This document shows, in pieces, positions 1-11,600 of a stretch of 64,000 nt of DNA. A program made the position numbers and the translations under genes. The notes beneath the pieces were generated by a model. It saw nothing but the letters and a program-made list of their open reading frames with translations. It was not told the origin of the DNA and did not search any database. The DNA is from Mastigias papua (taxonomy: Eukaryota > Cnidaria > Scyphozoa > Rhizostomeae > Mastigiidae), in contig OZ025268.1 in the NCBI GenBank assembly GCA_964019165.1, positions 13,536,359 to 13,600,358 on the forward strand. Reading direction: 5' to 3'. Positions within the stretch are counted from its first letter, which is position 1; each line of letters opens with the position of its first letter.

Positions 1-393
1 ACCTTTCTCCTTCATAGAGCAAAGCTGTGTTCGTCAATCTCTCTATGGGTGCAATTGGGGTTATGGGTTCTTCCTGCAATTCTCTTCTATCCTTACTACA
101 TGAGCTACATTTTGATAAGACTATCACAAAAAGAATTATAATGAAAGCCATGAACATCTCTATTCGATCCAGCTATTACATTTTCTGTCGTCGAAACAAG
201 CCTTGGACTAACCCAGAACTTTTAACTATTTAATATCCCTATTCCTTATTCGTTTACTTCTACTGTTTTTGTTTCATGTTATGTTTTATGCTATGCTCTC
301 TACAAGCAAGCCAATTCTACACTGCCATTTACTTGAGAGGTGTATTATTGTATTTAATTAAAGATATATTCAATGAGAAATTTAAAACAAAAA
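1..393 (+). pseudogene. 3' end of zinc-finger RLE-type LINE
   Basis: This is the C-terminal tail of a LINE ORF followed by its 3' UTR. The frame ends at a TAA at 231-233, and the last residues contain YYIFCRRNKPWTNPEL. The LINE at 8855-12007 ends with the nearly identical YYIFCMRNKPWTNPEL, so the family is the same. A TAG at 15-17 interrupts the frame, so the copy is decayed, and its 5' part lies outside the window. The 3' UTR is T-rich and ends in an A-rich stretch that runs directly into an (ATT)n tract. Confidence 0.8.
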
Positions 394-412
394 ATTATTA
401 TTATTATTATTA
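394..412. repeat. (ATT)n microsatellite
   Basis: Short ATT tract at the junction between the 3' end of the plus-strand LINE and the 3' end of the minus-strand R4/Dong-like LINE. It is the first of three ATT/TAA tracts that bound LINEs in the first 9 kb. Confidence 0.9.
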
Positions 413-3400
413 TATATACAAACAGCTAAATTAAGCCAATAGTTAAGACTACCAAAGTTTGTTAGTCTAGTTATTTTACAATGTACATGACAGTCTGAGG
501 TCCTAATGTTCACTGTGGTTGCACCACTCCCGACAGTACTTTCCTCATAATAGATTCACTGTCCATTAGCACTGTCTTTTGCATCCCTTTCACTGTGTTC
601 TCAATCTCAGTTTCAGTGCCTAATACGCTTTGAACAGCCTTCAATAATTTTCCAACTCCTCCTCCTAGACATCCAATGACCAATGGGACAATTTCAACTC
701 TGTGCCCAACCCGATTTTCCCTCATCTCAAAAGCTAGCTGCTGGTATTTATCCAATTTCTCTTTCACCTTTGCTTCAATGTTACTTTCCTGTGGACATGC
801 CATGTCACAAATCCAGACTCGTTTTCTCTCCTTGTCTTCAAGTGTTAGATCCGGCCTTCTAGCCGAACTGCTCTGTCTCATTTTGTACTCGAAGTCCCAA
901 ACTAATTTCCCCTTATCATTCTCTAAGACTTTTCCTTTCTCCCACTTCTCTTTGTACCAAACTGCATTTTCATCAATTAGTTCATATTTCTTCGCCCATG
1001 CTACAGCTATAACCATCAGTGCTCTGTTGTGACGTCGTAAATATTCTTTGCCAGCCAACGTTTGGCAACCAGCCAACAGGTGTTGAACTGTCTCCCTATA
1101 AGACCCACATAATCTACACATGTCTCCCCCATCTGCTATTCCTCTTGAAACTTTCCATGCTTTCGTTTCAACCATTTGTTCCTGTAAGTTCACTATTGCC
1201 GCCGTTTTCCTAGGGTCCAAGTTACATTCCAACCACATATGGCACTCCACTTCCTGCTTGCTGAACGTCTCACTTTGAAATGACTTTTGTTTATACTTCT
1301 CAATTAACGAACTTTCGTTTCCTTTCTTCAACAGATCTTTGATCTTTTTCCAACTTTTCCTCCAGTGTCCACACTGCAGTTCTCCGTCTAATTCTATTCC
1401 TTCATCTTTAAATGTCAATGTGTGTCCAACCTCATTTGCCATTTCCTCAGCTGTAATTTTCAATGAGTTGTAATCTTTTACTTTTTCGTGCTCCCACGCA
1501 GCTTTAATCCATCTTCTTTCTGATACCGCCATATAGCAAGCTACCCTGATCTTAGTTTCCATATATACAGCTCTTAAAGATTTCAACCCCCTTCCTCCAA
1601 CTTTTCGTTTTAAATATAATCTCTCTTCACTTGATTGTCGCCCTAACATGCTGCTACTTCTAAGCTCTCGCTTTATCATCTGGTCTAGCTCTTCAAGCTC
1701 TCCTTTTGACAAGGTACATACATTCATTACATAAGCCACTACAGGTATTACCTTAGTGTTAATTGCCTTAATCAAATTCTTGTCATACAGCTCTGCATTC
1801 AGCAATGTACTCAATCTACTCTGCATCTCAGCTTTAACCCTTACTAGAACTTCCTTAATTTTGACTCCTTCTGCCTGCTCTACTCCCAAAAATTTGTAAA
1901 CATCATTCTCATCTGGATCTAATGCTCTCATTCTTTCGTCCAGAACCATAAGTCCATCGCCTTTAACCATCTTTCCGTGCTTAAATACTATTTCTGCACA
2001 CTTTGATATCCCATAGCAAGCACCTGTGTCATTACTTGCTTGGACCAATATCTCGTTCACTGCCTCCAGTTGCTGATGACTTTCTTGATATACCTTCAGA
2101 TCATCTATGAAGAGACTATGAGTTCTTTTTACTTTTCTTTCTCCTGGCGGACCCATTCTATATCCTCTAGTTTGAGACAATAAAATGCATATCGGTATCT
2201 CTGTTAAACAAAACCCAACTGGCGAGTAACTATCTCCTTGTAAGAAACCACAAGAAATGTTTATCCATCTGCTAACATACTTTTTGCTCTCGTCCCACAC
2301 CTCTAACCTTGTTTTCCACTTTTTCATAAGCGCTTGCAGTACCAACCTAACATCTTCTGGAATCCCTATCCAATCAAAAACTCGCATCATCCAATCATGA
2401 TGGACACTGTCATATGCTTTCCTATAATCATAATAAGCAACTGCAAGGTTTCTGTGATATGTTTTCACCTCTTCCATGATACAATTGTCAACAAGCAGTT
2501 GGTCCACCGTACCTAGAACCTCCTCAACACCGCCGAGTTGGCCTTCATCCCAAATTCCATTATTGCAAGCATGTTCCCTCATATACTTCCCGATTATTCC
2601 TGTGTAGATCTTGTAGGATGTATTCAAGCACGTGATTGGCCTTCGCTCCTTTACGTTACTCAGCTCATTGGTCTTCGGCAGCATTACTGTGCGTCCAGCA
2701 GGGAACCAGTCTGGTATCAAACTATGATTCTCTTTGATTCTTCGTAGCGCCCTACATAATGCTTGCTGCGCAGGTTTAAACTTTTTCCACCAGTAATTCT
2801 GTATTCCATCAATACCAGGCGAGGACCAATTCTTTCTTTTCTTGATTATCTCAGTCAACTTCTCTTCCGTTAGATCAAACTCTTTCACTTCAATACTCAT
2901 TCTCTTCAATTTTCCTGCAACTTCCTCCATCCATGGTAGGGATGGCGTGACCTTCTCGGTTTCCCATAATCCTCCCCAAAAAGCAACAAATTGATCAATA
3001 TTGGGAATCTTCCCTGCTCGTGATTCTGATCTATTGACATTCCTATAAAAATACCGCTCATCTTTTCTGAACAATGCGTTATTCTTCACTCTTTTTCCTT
3101 TTACCATCATCTTTTCCAATTTTACTTTCATATATCGCAATTGGTCAAGCAGTTGTTCCCGGTAGGTCATCAATGCAACGGTGGTTGTTTTCTCCCCTTC
3201 AATTCTTAATTTTAGCTCCTTCAAAAATTTCTTTTCCTTCCATGAGGCTTTTCGATGCTCTTTCCTGCGATGCACTTCATTACTGATCCGTGCTATCCAC
3301 TTTCTCAACTCTTTCATCTCACGTTTTACTTTCCTCTCTCTTCTGTTTCCTCCCTTGGATTTAAGTTTTTCTTTGCTCACTTTTGTCTTGATACCTAAAA

Positions 3401-4776
3401 TTGACGCTATTGCTTTTCCCATTGCATAAACAAAATCAGTTACTTCAGGAATATCCCTGTCCTCATTAAAATACTTTCCTAATACTCTATTTGATCTCTC
3501 AACTAATTCATCTGGCATCTTTAGTTTTGGTAATTTAGCTCTCTCTTGTAACTCAGTAAAATTACTTCTCTCTAATTTCTCTAATTCTGCCAGAAATATG
3601 ATGTCAAGGGTCTTATCTTCTTCAGTCAGTTTATTCTCGCTTCTGTCTTGTAGATCCTCCACTTCATCAAATGTTTCTTCTATCATTTCCTCTAATGTAT
3701 TCATTTCTTCTTCATATGTATTTGTCCCTTGATTTCTATCACCACATTCACTTGTTCTATTAGATTCTAATCCCTCTTCAAAGGGGGCCACCAGATTCCT
3801 CTTTCTAACCAGTACCAAGTTCGATATTTCCGTCTCTTTTCTAAACCTTGTCGCATTATCTCTAAGTGTCTGTGCTCCTATCATTCCTGCGTATATCAGA
3901 TATTCAACATCCCACCTGTCCTTAACTCTTCTCATGAACCCTCTCCCTTTCTGCCTTTCTTCGGTGTCAATCTGCACAAGTGCTACTTTCATTTCTAACG
4001 TCCATTGAAGGTTCTTATCTTTCGTCACACTTTCTCTGTTATCACTTGTTATCTGCATTACTGCTTGCGTTCCCAAACTTTTTCTGAAGCGCCTAGCATT
4101 ATCACAAAGGTTTTGGGCTGTTATTTGTCTTCTTAATGGAAATTCTATGTCCCATCGGTCTTTAATTCTCTTCATAAAACCATATCCTTTTTGCCTTTCT
4201 TCCATATCAATTTGTACTATTCTAATTTTCTCATTTTCTGTCCATCCTCCAATTGTTTTTCTATGTACACTGTTTTCCCTATGGTCTTCATTTTTATCAA
4301 CACAAATCTGTTGTGCCACTGAAATATTTGAAGCACCATGAATTATGTTAGTTGAATGTTCAATTCGATTATCATGATCAATATCTCCCATTAGAATATA
4401 ATTTACACGCACGGGTTTAAGCTGTCGATCCTACGTTGCCCGGCACATAAGATAAGGCTATTTACTAGATAGGTCCGCCACTTCCTACCAGGTTCCGTTA
4501 GTGACAGCATAACATTGCTACCATCCATTCATTAGCACGGTTAACACCTTGAATTACGGATTTTTTTTCGGGGTTGTTCTCCCCTAGATCCGCCGTGTTC
4601 TGCTTAGCACAAGGTCACCTCTAGTAGGATGTGGCTCTTCACCACGCACGGACGATCTTCACCACGGAGAGGCTATTGACTTGCGCTTCACATGGTGCTG
4701 GGCTTGGGGAGGCCAGTCTAGGACGCCACACTAGGCCATCTAGGAAAGGTGCTACTCCTCCAATAACCCTTGACCT
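413..4776 (-). mobile_element. R4/Dong-like LINE, copy 1 (full extent)
   Basis: Non-LTR retrotransposon on the minus strand lying between (ATT)n tracts at 394-412 and 4777-4809. It has a leader of about 360 bases (4413-4776), one long ORF (510-4412) and a short 3' UTR (413-509). Dong is known for insertion in TAA repeats, which fits the flanks seen here. The single 1300-codon ORF is open throughout, so this is the best-preserved element in the window. Exact ends cannot be fixed because they merge with the microsatellite. Confidence 0.75.
510..4412 (-). CDS. RLE-type LINE polyprotein (RT + restriction-like endonuclease), R4/Dong-like
   Basis: Single ORF of 1300 codons for target-primed reverse transcription. 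Seen: two tandem Myb/SANT-like blocks (about residues 56-112 and 136-192) sharing EERQKG.GFM and KDRWD; a basic, charged linker (about 340-450); an RT domain with YDYRKAYDSVHHDW (661-674), GFLQGDSYSP (722-731) and active-site FIDD (768-771); a CX2CX8HX4C knuckle (C1099, C1102, H1111, C1116); and a restriction-like endonuclease core with RRPD (1185-1188) and D1203 in ICDMACP. This order is that of the R2/R4 group of LINEs, and the F(I/M)DDLK form of the active site fits R4/Dong. No frameshift or internal stop is present, so it may encode an active protein. Start chosen as the first ATG of the open frame; a second ATG follows at residue 8. Confidence 0.88.
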   Translation of the reverse strand: MRVNYILMGDIDHDNRIEHSTNIIHGASNISVAQQICVDKNEDHRENSVHRKTIGGWTENEKIRIVQIDMEERQKGYGFMKRIKDRWDIEFPLRRQITAQNLCDNARRFRKSLGTQAVMQITSDNRESVTKDKNLQWTLEMKVALVQIDTEERQKGRGFMRRVKDRWDVEYLIYAGMIGAQTLRDNATRFRKETEISNLVLVRKRNLVAPFEEGLESNRTSECGDRNQGTNTYEEEMNTLEEMIEETFDEVEDLQDRSENKLTEEDKTLDIIFLAELEKLERSNFTELQERAKLPKLKMPDELVERSNRVLGKYFNEDRDIPEVTDFVYAMGKAIASILGIKTKVSKEKLKSKGGNRRERKVKREMKELRKWIARISNEVHRRKEHRKASWKEKKFLKELKLRIEGEKTTTVALMTYREQLLDQLRYMKVKLEKMMVKGKRVKNNALFRKDERYFYRNVNRSESRAGKIPNIDQFVAFWGGLWETEKVTPSLPWMEEVAGKLKRMSIEVKEFDLTEEKLTEIIKKRKNWSSPGIDGIQNYWWKKFKPAQQALCRALRRIKENHSLIPDWFPAGRTVMLPKTNELSNVKERRPITCLNTSYKIYTGIIGKYMREHACNNGIWDEGQLGGVEEVLGTVDQLLVDNCIMEEVKTYHRNLAVAYYDYRKAYDSVHHDWMMRVFDWIGIPEDVRLVLQALMKKWKTRLEVWDESKKYVSRWINISCGFLQGDSYSPVGFCLTEIPICILLSQTRGYRMGPPGERKVKRTHSLFIDDLKVYQESHQQLEAVNEILVQASNDTGACYGISKCAEIVFKHGKMVKGDGLMVLDERMRALDPDENDVYKFLGVEQAEGVKIKEVLVRVKAEMQSRLSTLLNAELYDKNLIKAINTKVIPVVAYVMNVCTLSKGELEELDQMIKRELRSSSMLGRQSSEERLYLKRKVGGRGLKSLRAVYMETKIRVACYMAVSERRWIKAAWEHEKVKDYNSLKITAEEMANEVGHTLTFKDEGIELDGELQCGHWRKSWKKIKDLLKKGNESSLIEKYKQKSFQSETFSKQEVECHMWLECNLDPRKTAAIVNLQEQMVETKAWKVSRGIADGGDMCRLCGSYRETVQHLLAGCQTLAGKEYLRRHNRALMVIAVAWAKKYELIDENAVWYKEKWEKGKVLENDKGKLVWDFEYKMRQSSSARRPDLTLEDKERKRVWICDMACPQESNIEAKVKEKLDKYQQLAFEMRENRVGHRVEIVPLVIGCLGGGVGKLLKAVQSVLGTETEIENTVKGMQKTVLMDSESIMRKVLSGVVQPQ

Positions 4777-4809
4777 TTTATTATTATTATTATTATAATT
4801 ATTATTATT
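4777..4809. repeat. (TTA)n microsatellite between two LINEs
   Basis: Imperfect TTA/ATT tract separating the 5' end of R4/Dong-like copy 1 from the 3' end of copy 2, both on the minus strand. Confidence 0.9.
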
Positions 4810-7800
4810 TTCTATATTAAACATTGTGTTCAGGCTGTTGTTATTGCCGTCAGTTCTGCTATTAGGCGAGTCATAACAAATGACCAAAGGCTAATAGAGT
4901 TTGCTCTCTCCTATATTTCTAGCACTTTCCTCAAAATTCTGGCAGTCCCCAATAAAGCAGCCTTCTTCATCACTCCAACATTACATATTATCCCTAATTT
5001 TTCTATCCATCTGTCAAACTCTTTGGTGATACATCCAAGAGCTCCTATCACTATAGGCACAACTTCAACACGTTTGAGTTTCCACAATCTTGCGATCTCT
5101 CTCTTCAAGTCCTGGTATTTTTCTACTTTTTCCTTTTCTTTCTCTCCTACATTTACATTAGCTGGTACAGCAATATCAATGATTAATCCCTTGTGCTCTT
5201 TCTTGTCAACTATAATTATATCTGGTCTTCTTGCCTCTATCACGTAGTCACATTGCACATTGTTATCCCACAACAATTTCACTTCTTCATTTTCCACTGC
5301 TCCTTCCGGGACATGTTCATACCATTTGTCTGTGCATTCTAACCCATTCTTTTTACAAAGATCCCAATGAACTTTCTTTGCCACATTGTCATGCCGACGT
5401 TTGTACTCCTTCTGAGCCAATTTCTCACACCCACTTATTAAATGCTGCACACTTTCACTCTTTGTCCCACATAACCTGCACAGAGGGCTTTCACTGGTTC
5501 TGTCGATACGGTGTTTCACATAATTTGTCCTGATGGCCTGTTCCTGAGCAGCACACAGCAATGCTTCAGTTCCAATTTTCAAATCACATCTTGACAGCCA
5601 TTGCCACGTTTTATCCTTATCAACTTGCTCTGGCATTTCCCTAACAAACTGTCCATGCATTCTCTTCTCATTCCAGTTTTGTCTCAGTTCTTTTTCCTTT
5701 TGTTTCTTCAATTCTCTACTTAATATAGCATCTTCCGTATTGATTGTCCCAGCTGCAGCAACTCCCTTAATGAGGTTGTCCTCCGAATTGGCAACGTAAA
5801 AGCCCAAACTGTTTTCCTCATCGCTTACGCACCTCTCTACACTAATCAAACCTCTGCCCCCCTCTTTCCTCTTTATATATAATCTGTCAACATCACTTTT
5901 TGGGTGTAGTGCTCCATACATTGTCATTGTCTTTCTAGATTTCCTATCAATTTCTTTCAATTCACTTTCTTTCCAATACAGTATTCCTGCCCCATACCTG
6001 ACTATTGCCACTGCCCATGTATTTATTGCTGTTATTTTGTTTTTCCCATTTAGTTTTGATTTTAGCACCAATCTGAGCCTTCGCTTATATTCCTTAATGG
6101 TTTTTTCTTTCATTTCTTTTTCTTTGATTTTATCCAGTTCAATTATCCCTAAATACGTATACCCTTGCTTTTCAACTTCTTTCATTATTTCCCCATTTGG
6201 CAGCGTTATTCCTTGACATCTAACTACTTTCCCCCTCTTCATCACAAGAATTCCACATTTCTTCAATCCAAACTCCATCCCAATATCTGTACTAAAAATA
6301 TGAACAGTCCTCACAAGTGTTTCTGTCTGCTCTTCACTCTTAGAAAACAGCTTCAAATCATCCATGAATAGCAGATGATTCAGCTTGTATCTTTTCTGTC
6401 CCCATTCATAGCATACATTTACCTTCCTAAGAACCAATGACAAAGGTATCATGCACAGAACAAACAGAAGAGGTGAGAGACTGTCTCCTTGAAATATCCC
6501 TCTTTTCACATCAACCTCCCCAAGATCTTTACCATTTGATGTCAGTGATAACTTCCATTGCTCCATACTTTTTCCTAAAAAATTAAAATTCCTTTTCCTA
6601 AACATCTTCATACATTCAATGATCCAGCTATGTGGAACAAGGTCATACGATTTCTTGTAATCTATCCATGCCATTGATAGATTAGTGAGCCTTCTCCTAC
6701 AATCTTTCAGTACAGTCTTGTCGATAAGTAAATGATCCTTTGTTCCACGGCTTCCTCTCCTACATCCTTTTTGCTCATCAGGTAAAAGTTTCCTATGGTC
6801 AAGATACTTATAAGTCTCTTCTGCTATCATTCCTGTCAGGAGTTTCCACATTAGTGGAAGACATGTAATAGGGCGATAGTTTTCTGCTGCATTCCCCTTC
6901 TTCGGATCTTTCTGACAAAGCACAGTGCGACCATGTGTCATCCATGCTGGTAGGCTGTTTTCTCCCATCAAGATACTATTCATCTGACCAGCGATTCGGC
7001 TATGAAGATTGGTTAAGTTTTTTAACCAGTACCCTTGCACACCATCCTTTCATGGTGCTTTCCAGTTAGGCATCTTTCTACATTGATCTCTTACCTTCTC
7101 CACACTTATAATCACCCTTTCTTGATATTGATTTTCATTTTCCAACCCAGTCTTCAGATCTTTCAGCCATTCTGCCTCTTGGTTGTGCTCTTTTTCAATA
7201 CTCCAAATATTTCCCCAAAATCTTTTACTTTCTTCAGCATTTGGGTCATCGCTTGATCTCCCTCTCCCCCCATTAAATTCTGAGTATATTCTCTTCTGAT
7301 CAACACTGAAAAGTCTATTTTGTCTGAATTGTTCAATTCTCTGTTCAAACCTTCTGACTTTGGCACTTTTTGCAAGCATCCTTTGTATGAGTTCCTCAAT
7401 TACAGTTTTTAGACCCTTTCTTTTAACTCTGTACTTTTCCTGTAGCCCAAGCAACTTTCGTTTTTTCCCTCCACCCAGTCCTTCTTTCAATTCTCTTTCC
7501 ATAATATTGACTTCTTGTCTCAGTCTCCTTATGTCACCTTCAATCCTCCGTTTCCAAAATGGTTCATATTTCTTCCTATGCTCCACTTTCTTTAGTCCTA
7601 GCTGTTCAGCGACCCACACACTTGCAGCTACAATTAAATTATTTGTTTCTGTAATACTCTTGCTCTCCAAATACTTAAGCGCTTCATTTACTCTCTCTGC
7701 TTGGGCCTTTAAAAGCTTCCTTCCCACCTTCTTAAATATAATGCCTTGGCATGTCTTTCTTTCTGCAAGTATTTCCTTTAAGCGTTTAACGATCAAACTA

Positions 7801-8593
7801 TTATCTTCATCTAAACAAACAACAGTACTACTAAGGCTATCTCTTACATCACCCAACTCTTCTTCAACTATATCATCAACATTACCTACTGGCTCTATTG
7901 TGACTACTTCAATTTGTTCTCTGTAAATGTCACTCTGGGATTCATTTTCTACTTGTCTTTTAATGGCTTCCAATTCAAGCTCTGACAACCAGCCATTCTT
8001 TCTAATTGCCCTTGCTTGGTCACACACACGTTGCTCTGTTGATTCAAACATTCCCCTTTCTCTCCATTCTCTATACATTCTTTGCCTGTATCCCCTGATA
8101 GGTTTTCCTTCTTCATCAAATGGCCTACATTTGTAAAAACATTCCATGACTACTTTATTCACCTCCTTACTCCATTTCATTCTAGCAGCAGCAGGATAAC
8201 GACCGGGTCCCCGCTGCTGTGCCAAGGAACACCTGCCGAGCGAAGAACCTTCACCAATAGATCCAGTCCCATTAACGCTGTTATTTTCAATACTTTGAAT
8301 TGACATTTCACTCATAAGAGGATTTGTGAATTTAAGGTTACACAACCACCGGTGTTTTTATCGAGACACCATCTCTAGGGAGGCTGTCAACCAAGACTAA
8401 AGAGTCCCCCCTACCCATGAGACAGACTAGCCCCCGCCGGATGCCAACCCGGTACTTCGAGGTCTCGGGGAGAGCTGACAGGTACTACACCTTGCTCAAG
8501 GGTGACCTGGAGGTAGTTGCAGCAAAGGGTAACCTCATTGTCCCACGTCGAAACTCTGCAACCGGTTTTAGTTTTATGTCATACCCAGGACGA
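4810..8593 (-). mobile_element. R4/Dong-like LINE, copy 2 (full extent)
   Basis: A second minus-strand LINE lying between TTA/ATT tracts at 4777-4809 and 8594-8683. It has a GC-richer leader (8346-8593), one ORF with a single stop (8345-4911) and a 3' UTR of about 100 bases. Its N-terminal half is unlike copy 1, so this is a different family rather than a duplicate. Head-to-tail order within TAA repeats fits repeated insertion into the same kind of target. Confidence 0.75.
4911..8345 (-). pseudogene. RLE-type LINE polyprotein with one in-frame stop, R4/Dong-like
   Basis: One frame of about 1144 codons broken only by a TGA at 7052-7050, where neighbouring residues (WKAP*KDGVQ) suggest a lost glycine codon. 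The 431-codon N-terminal part has a Myb-like DNA-binding domain (about residues 57-130: KWSKEVNKVVMECF, GYRQRMYREW, TEQRVCDQARAI), typical of Dong/R4 proteins as I know them. The 709-codon C-terminal part (from 7040) has RT motifs [12 protein letters not shown] (128-139), [10 protein letters not shown] (181-190) and FMDD (225-228), a CX2CX8HX4C knuckle (C521, C524, H533, C538), and endonuclease RRPD (604-607) with D622 in IIDIAVP. With one nonsense change it is a young pseudogene. Stop readthrough cannot be excluded but nothing here supports it. Confidence 0.85.

Positions 8594-8683
<90 letters not shown>
8594..8683. repeat. (ATT)30 microsatellite
   Basis: Uninterrupted ATT tract of 90 bases. 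It separates the 5' end of the minus-strand R4/Dong-like copy 2 from the 5' end of the plus-strand zinc-finger LINE. Long poly-Ile or poly-Asn frames across it are artefacts. Confidence 0.97.
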
Positions 8684-11600
8684 GTAATTGTTGTTGAGCA
8701 GTCGCGGAAGGTCGCACTGTACACAGCTCTCGTTCTGCATTTAATATTTTGGATAATTACAGATATATTTTCACATATACTTTTGCTATTATATTTACTA
8801 ATACGTCGGTTACGTTGGACAATGCTTCGCTTTCATGTGCTTTGGATTTTTGCTATGTTTATCGTGTGCTCGTTTTGTGGCAAGGATTTTCAGTCATTAG
8901 GCCGTCACAGTTGGCATTGTAAGAAGAGACAGTCTAATAGCAGTTTACCGAATGGACCAGCTATTCCAACGCCAGATAATGATTCAAGCCAAGTCTGCCA
9001 ACGGAATGTGGTCAGGTGTAGCTGCAGGAAGGAGTGAAAGGGGGTGAAGGGACTGAAAATGCACCAACGACGCTGCCGAGTAATCGAGAAAATGGACGAG
9101 GATCAACGGTCAGAATTTGAATTTTTGAATGATGACGTATACACCGAATCCACCAATGAGCAAATGATTGATATTGACCAGCTCGCAACCGTCCGTATAA
9201 AACCCGGAGTAAGGTTGCCAAGATCGCAAGATGAATGGACAACTGCAAACGATTTCTTCAAAACAGTTTTTGGAAATTTTCATTTAAATCAAACTTCAAT
9301 GGACTCTACGATTGAATTTATGAACAGTACAATTTATGACTATTTTGCAAATCTTTATGGCACCATTAATTCTACTAACCATGCTAATACTTTCTGTACT
9401 AAATATAAGCACTTAACTACTAAATCACTAAAGCACACATTAAAGCAACTTAAGATGAACGACGCCCATTTCGAAGAAATCAAATACGTATCTTATTTGC
9501 TGCGCTCAAAGCTGAGAAACCAAGATCTTTCCCAGCCTTACACCAACACTGTCAATCAAGATCGGTATGTATCCAAAAACTTCTGGGGATTTGTTAAAAA
9601 TGTAATTGAAAAGGGTTCTGCAGTGTTGCCTTCTTTCTCACGTGATCATTGCACTCAGTTCTTCATCAAAATGTTTTCTGTCATCCTTCTTTACAAGAAA
9701 TTTACCATACCACAATGGATTCCTTGATTCAACCAACCTTCTTTTTCTTTCGATCAATCACCTCCCTCTTATGCCAAAGTCACTCAAGTTATTCGTAGAA
9801 TTAAGTCTTCTGGTTCACCTTGTCCATTGGATAAGATCTCCATTATCTGTTTCAAGAGATGCCCATATCTCAGGACATTTTTGACGGAGATTATCCGAAT
9901 TATTTGGAAATCTGGACGGGTGCCATCTGAATGGAAAAAAGCTTGTACTGTTCTGGTGCACAAAAAATGCACTAGCGATGATCCTGCAAACTTCCGACCT
10001 ATCACTCTCGAATCTGTTCCTCTTAAAGTCTTCACTTAATGTCTACGTGATTCTATGTTTTCCTTTCTTAGTAAAAATAAATTCATTGATTCGGAAATTC
10101 AAAAAGGGTTTACTCCAAAAATCTCAGGGGCACTCGAGCACACTTCCATGATGGCATCCATTATTGATAAGGCACGAATAAAACAACGCTCAGTAGTCAT
10201 AACTCTCTTAGACCTGAAAAATGCTTTTGGAGAAGTACACCACAATCTCATCAAAGCGGTTCTTAATCATCACCATGTACCACTAACTATACAAGCTTTA
10301 GTATCTAATCTTTACGACAATTTTCAGACTTCCATCATTACCGATAACTTTATCTCCCCTGCTATTCCAGTTGGCCGAGGCGTCCTTCAGGGGGACTGCC
10401 TCAGCCCCCTGCTTTTCAACATGTGCTTCAATACATTTATTCAATTTATCAAGCAAGAGAAGTACAAACAACTCGGTTTCTCTACTCATGATGCAACCGA
10501 TCGTCTCTTTACGCCTATCCACTGGTTCCAATTTGCAGATGATGCAGCGGTCGTTACAACTGACGAACGTGAAAATCAGCTCCTTTTAAACTACTTCACC
10601 AAATGGTGCCAATGGGCGAATATGATAATAAGGGTTGATAAATGCATCACTTTTGGAATTAAGAAATTTTCCTCTCGCTCTTTACAATTTCAGCCTAAAC
10701 TTTTCATCAACACTAAACTTTTGCCAGTTGTTAAAAATGGCGAATCTTTTAAATATCTTGGCCGCTACTTCAATTTTGGAATGAACAATGATAAACACAA
10801 AACCCATCTTGAACCGTCTCTTCTCGACATGCTGAAACAAATCGACTCGCTACGCGTCCTTCCCAAAACCAGGCTTCTCCTCTATCACCGCTATGTCCTT
10901 TCTAAGCTATCCTGGCATCTAACTGTTGCTGATCTTTCCAAGACTTGGGTCATTGAAAATCTTGATAATGTAGTGATAAGATTCTTTAGACAATGGTTAG
11001 ATCTTCCAATTAGCGCCACCCTCAGCGGCATTAGTCTTCCTCGAAACCAATTTGGCTTGAATCTCCTTCTTCCTTCTGTTAAATTCCAACAATGTCAAAC
11101 TGTCCTACGGTCTACCCTGAAATCATCATCAAACGATGCAATAAAATCCCTCTGGAAAACTACTAGCTTCGGTATGAACATACAATATGATGCATACCGA
11201 GCCACTAAGCAAGTTCTAAAGGCAGCACGCCAAAACCATACTGACAAACTTCAATCTAACTTAACTTCACAAGGCTTTATCATTACTTTCCTCCTCAATC
11301 ATTCGTTGAAAGCTACAAATTCTCTCTGGTCTTCTGCTCAAAGTAAACTACCTAAAAATATTTTCAACTTTACTGTCAGGTATCTTAACAACACACTCGC
11401 AACTCGCAAAAATCTCACGCTGTGGAATCTCTCACAAACGTCTGACTGCTCCTTTTGTTTCCAGCCAGAGTCTCTTCTCCATGTTGGCGCAGGCTCTAAA
11501 ACTTATCTCAACGAAGGCCGCTTCACATGGAGACATGACTCTGCCCTAAACTTCCTTGCCTCATCATTGCAATGTTTGAATCACTGCACTTTGTATGTTG

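Noticed and set aside
8417..8854. Upstream extension of the zinc-finger LINE frame through (ATT)n
   Set aside because: It runs through the microsatellite as poly-isoleucine and is specific to this locus; the ATG at 8855 just before the conserved finger is the family start.
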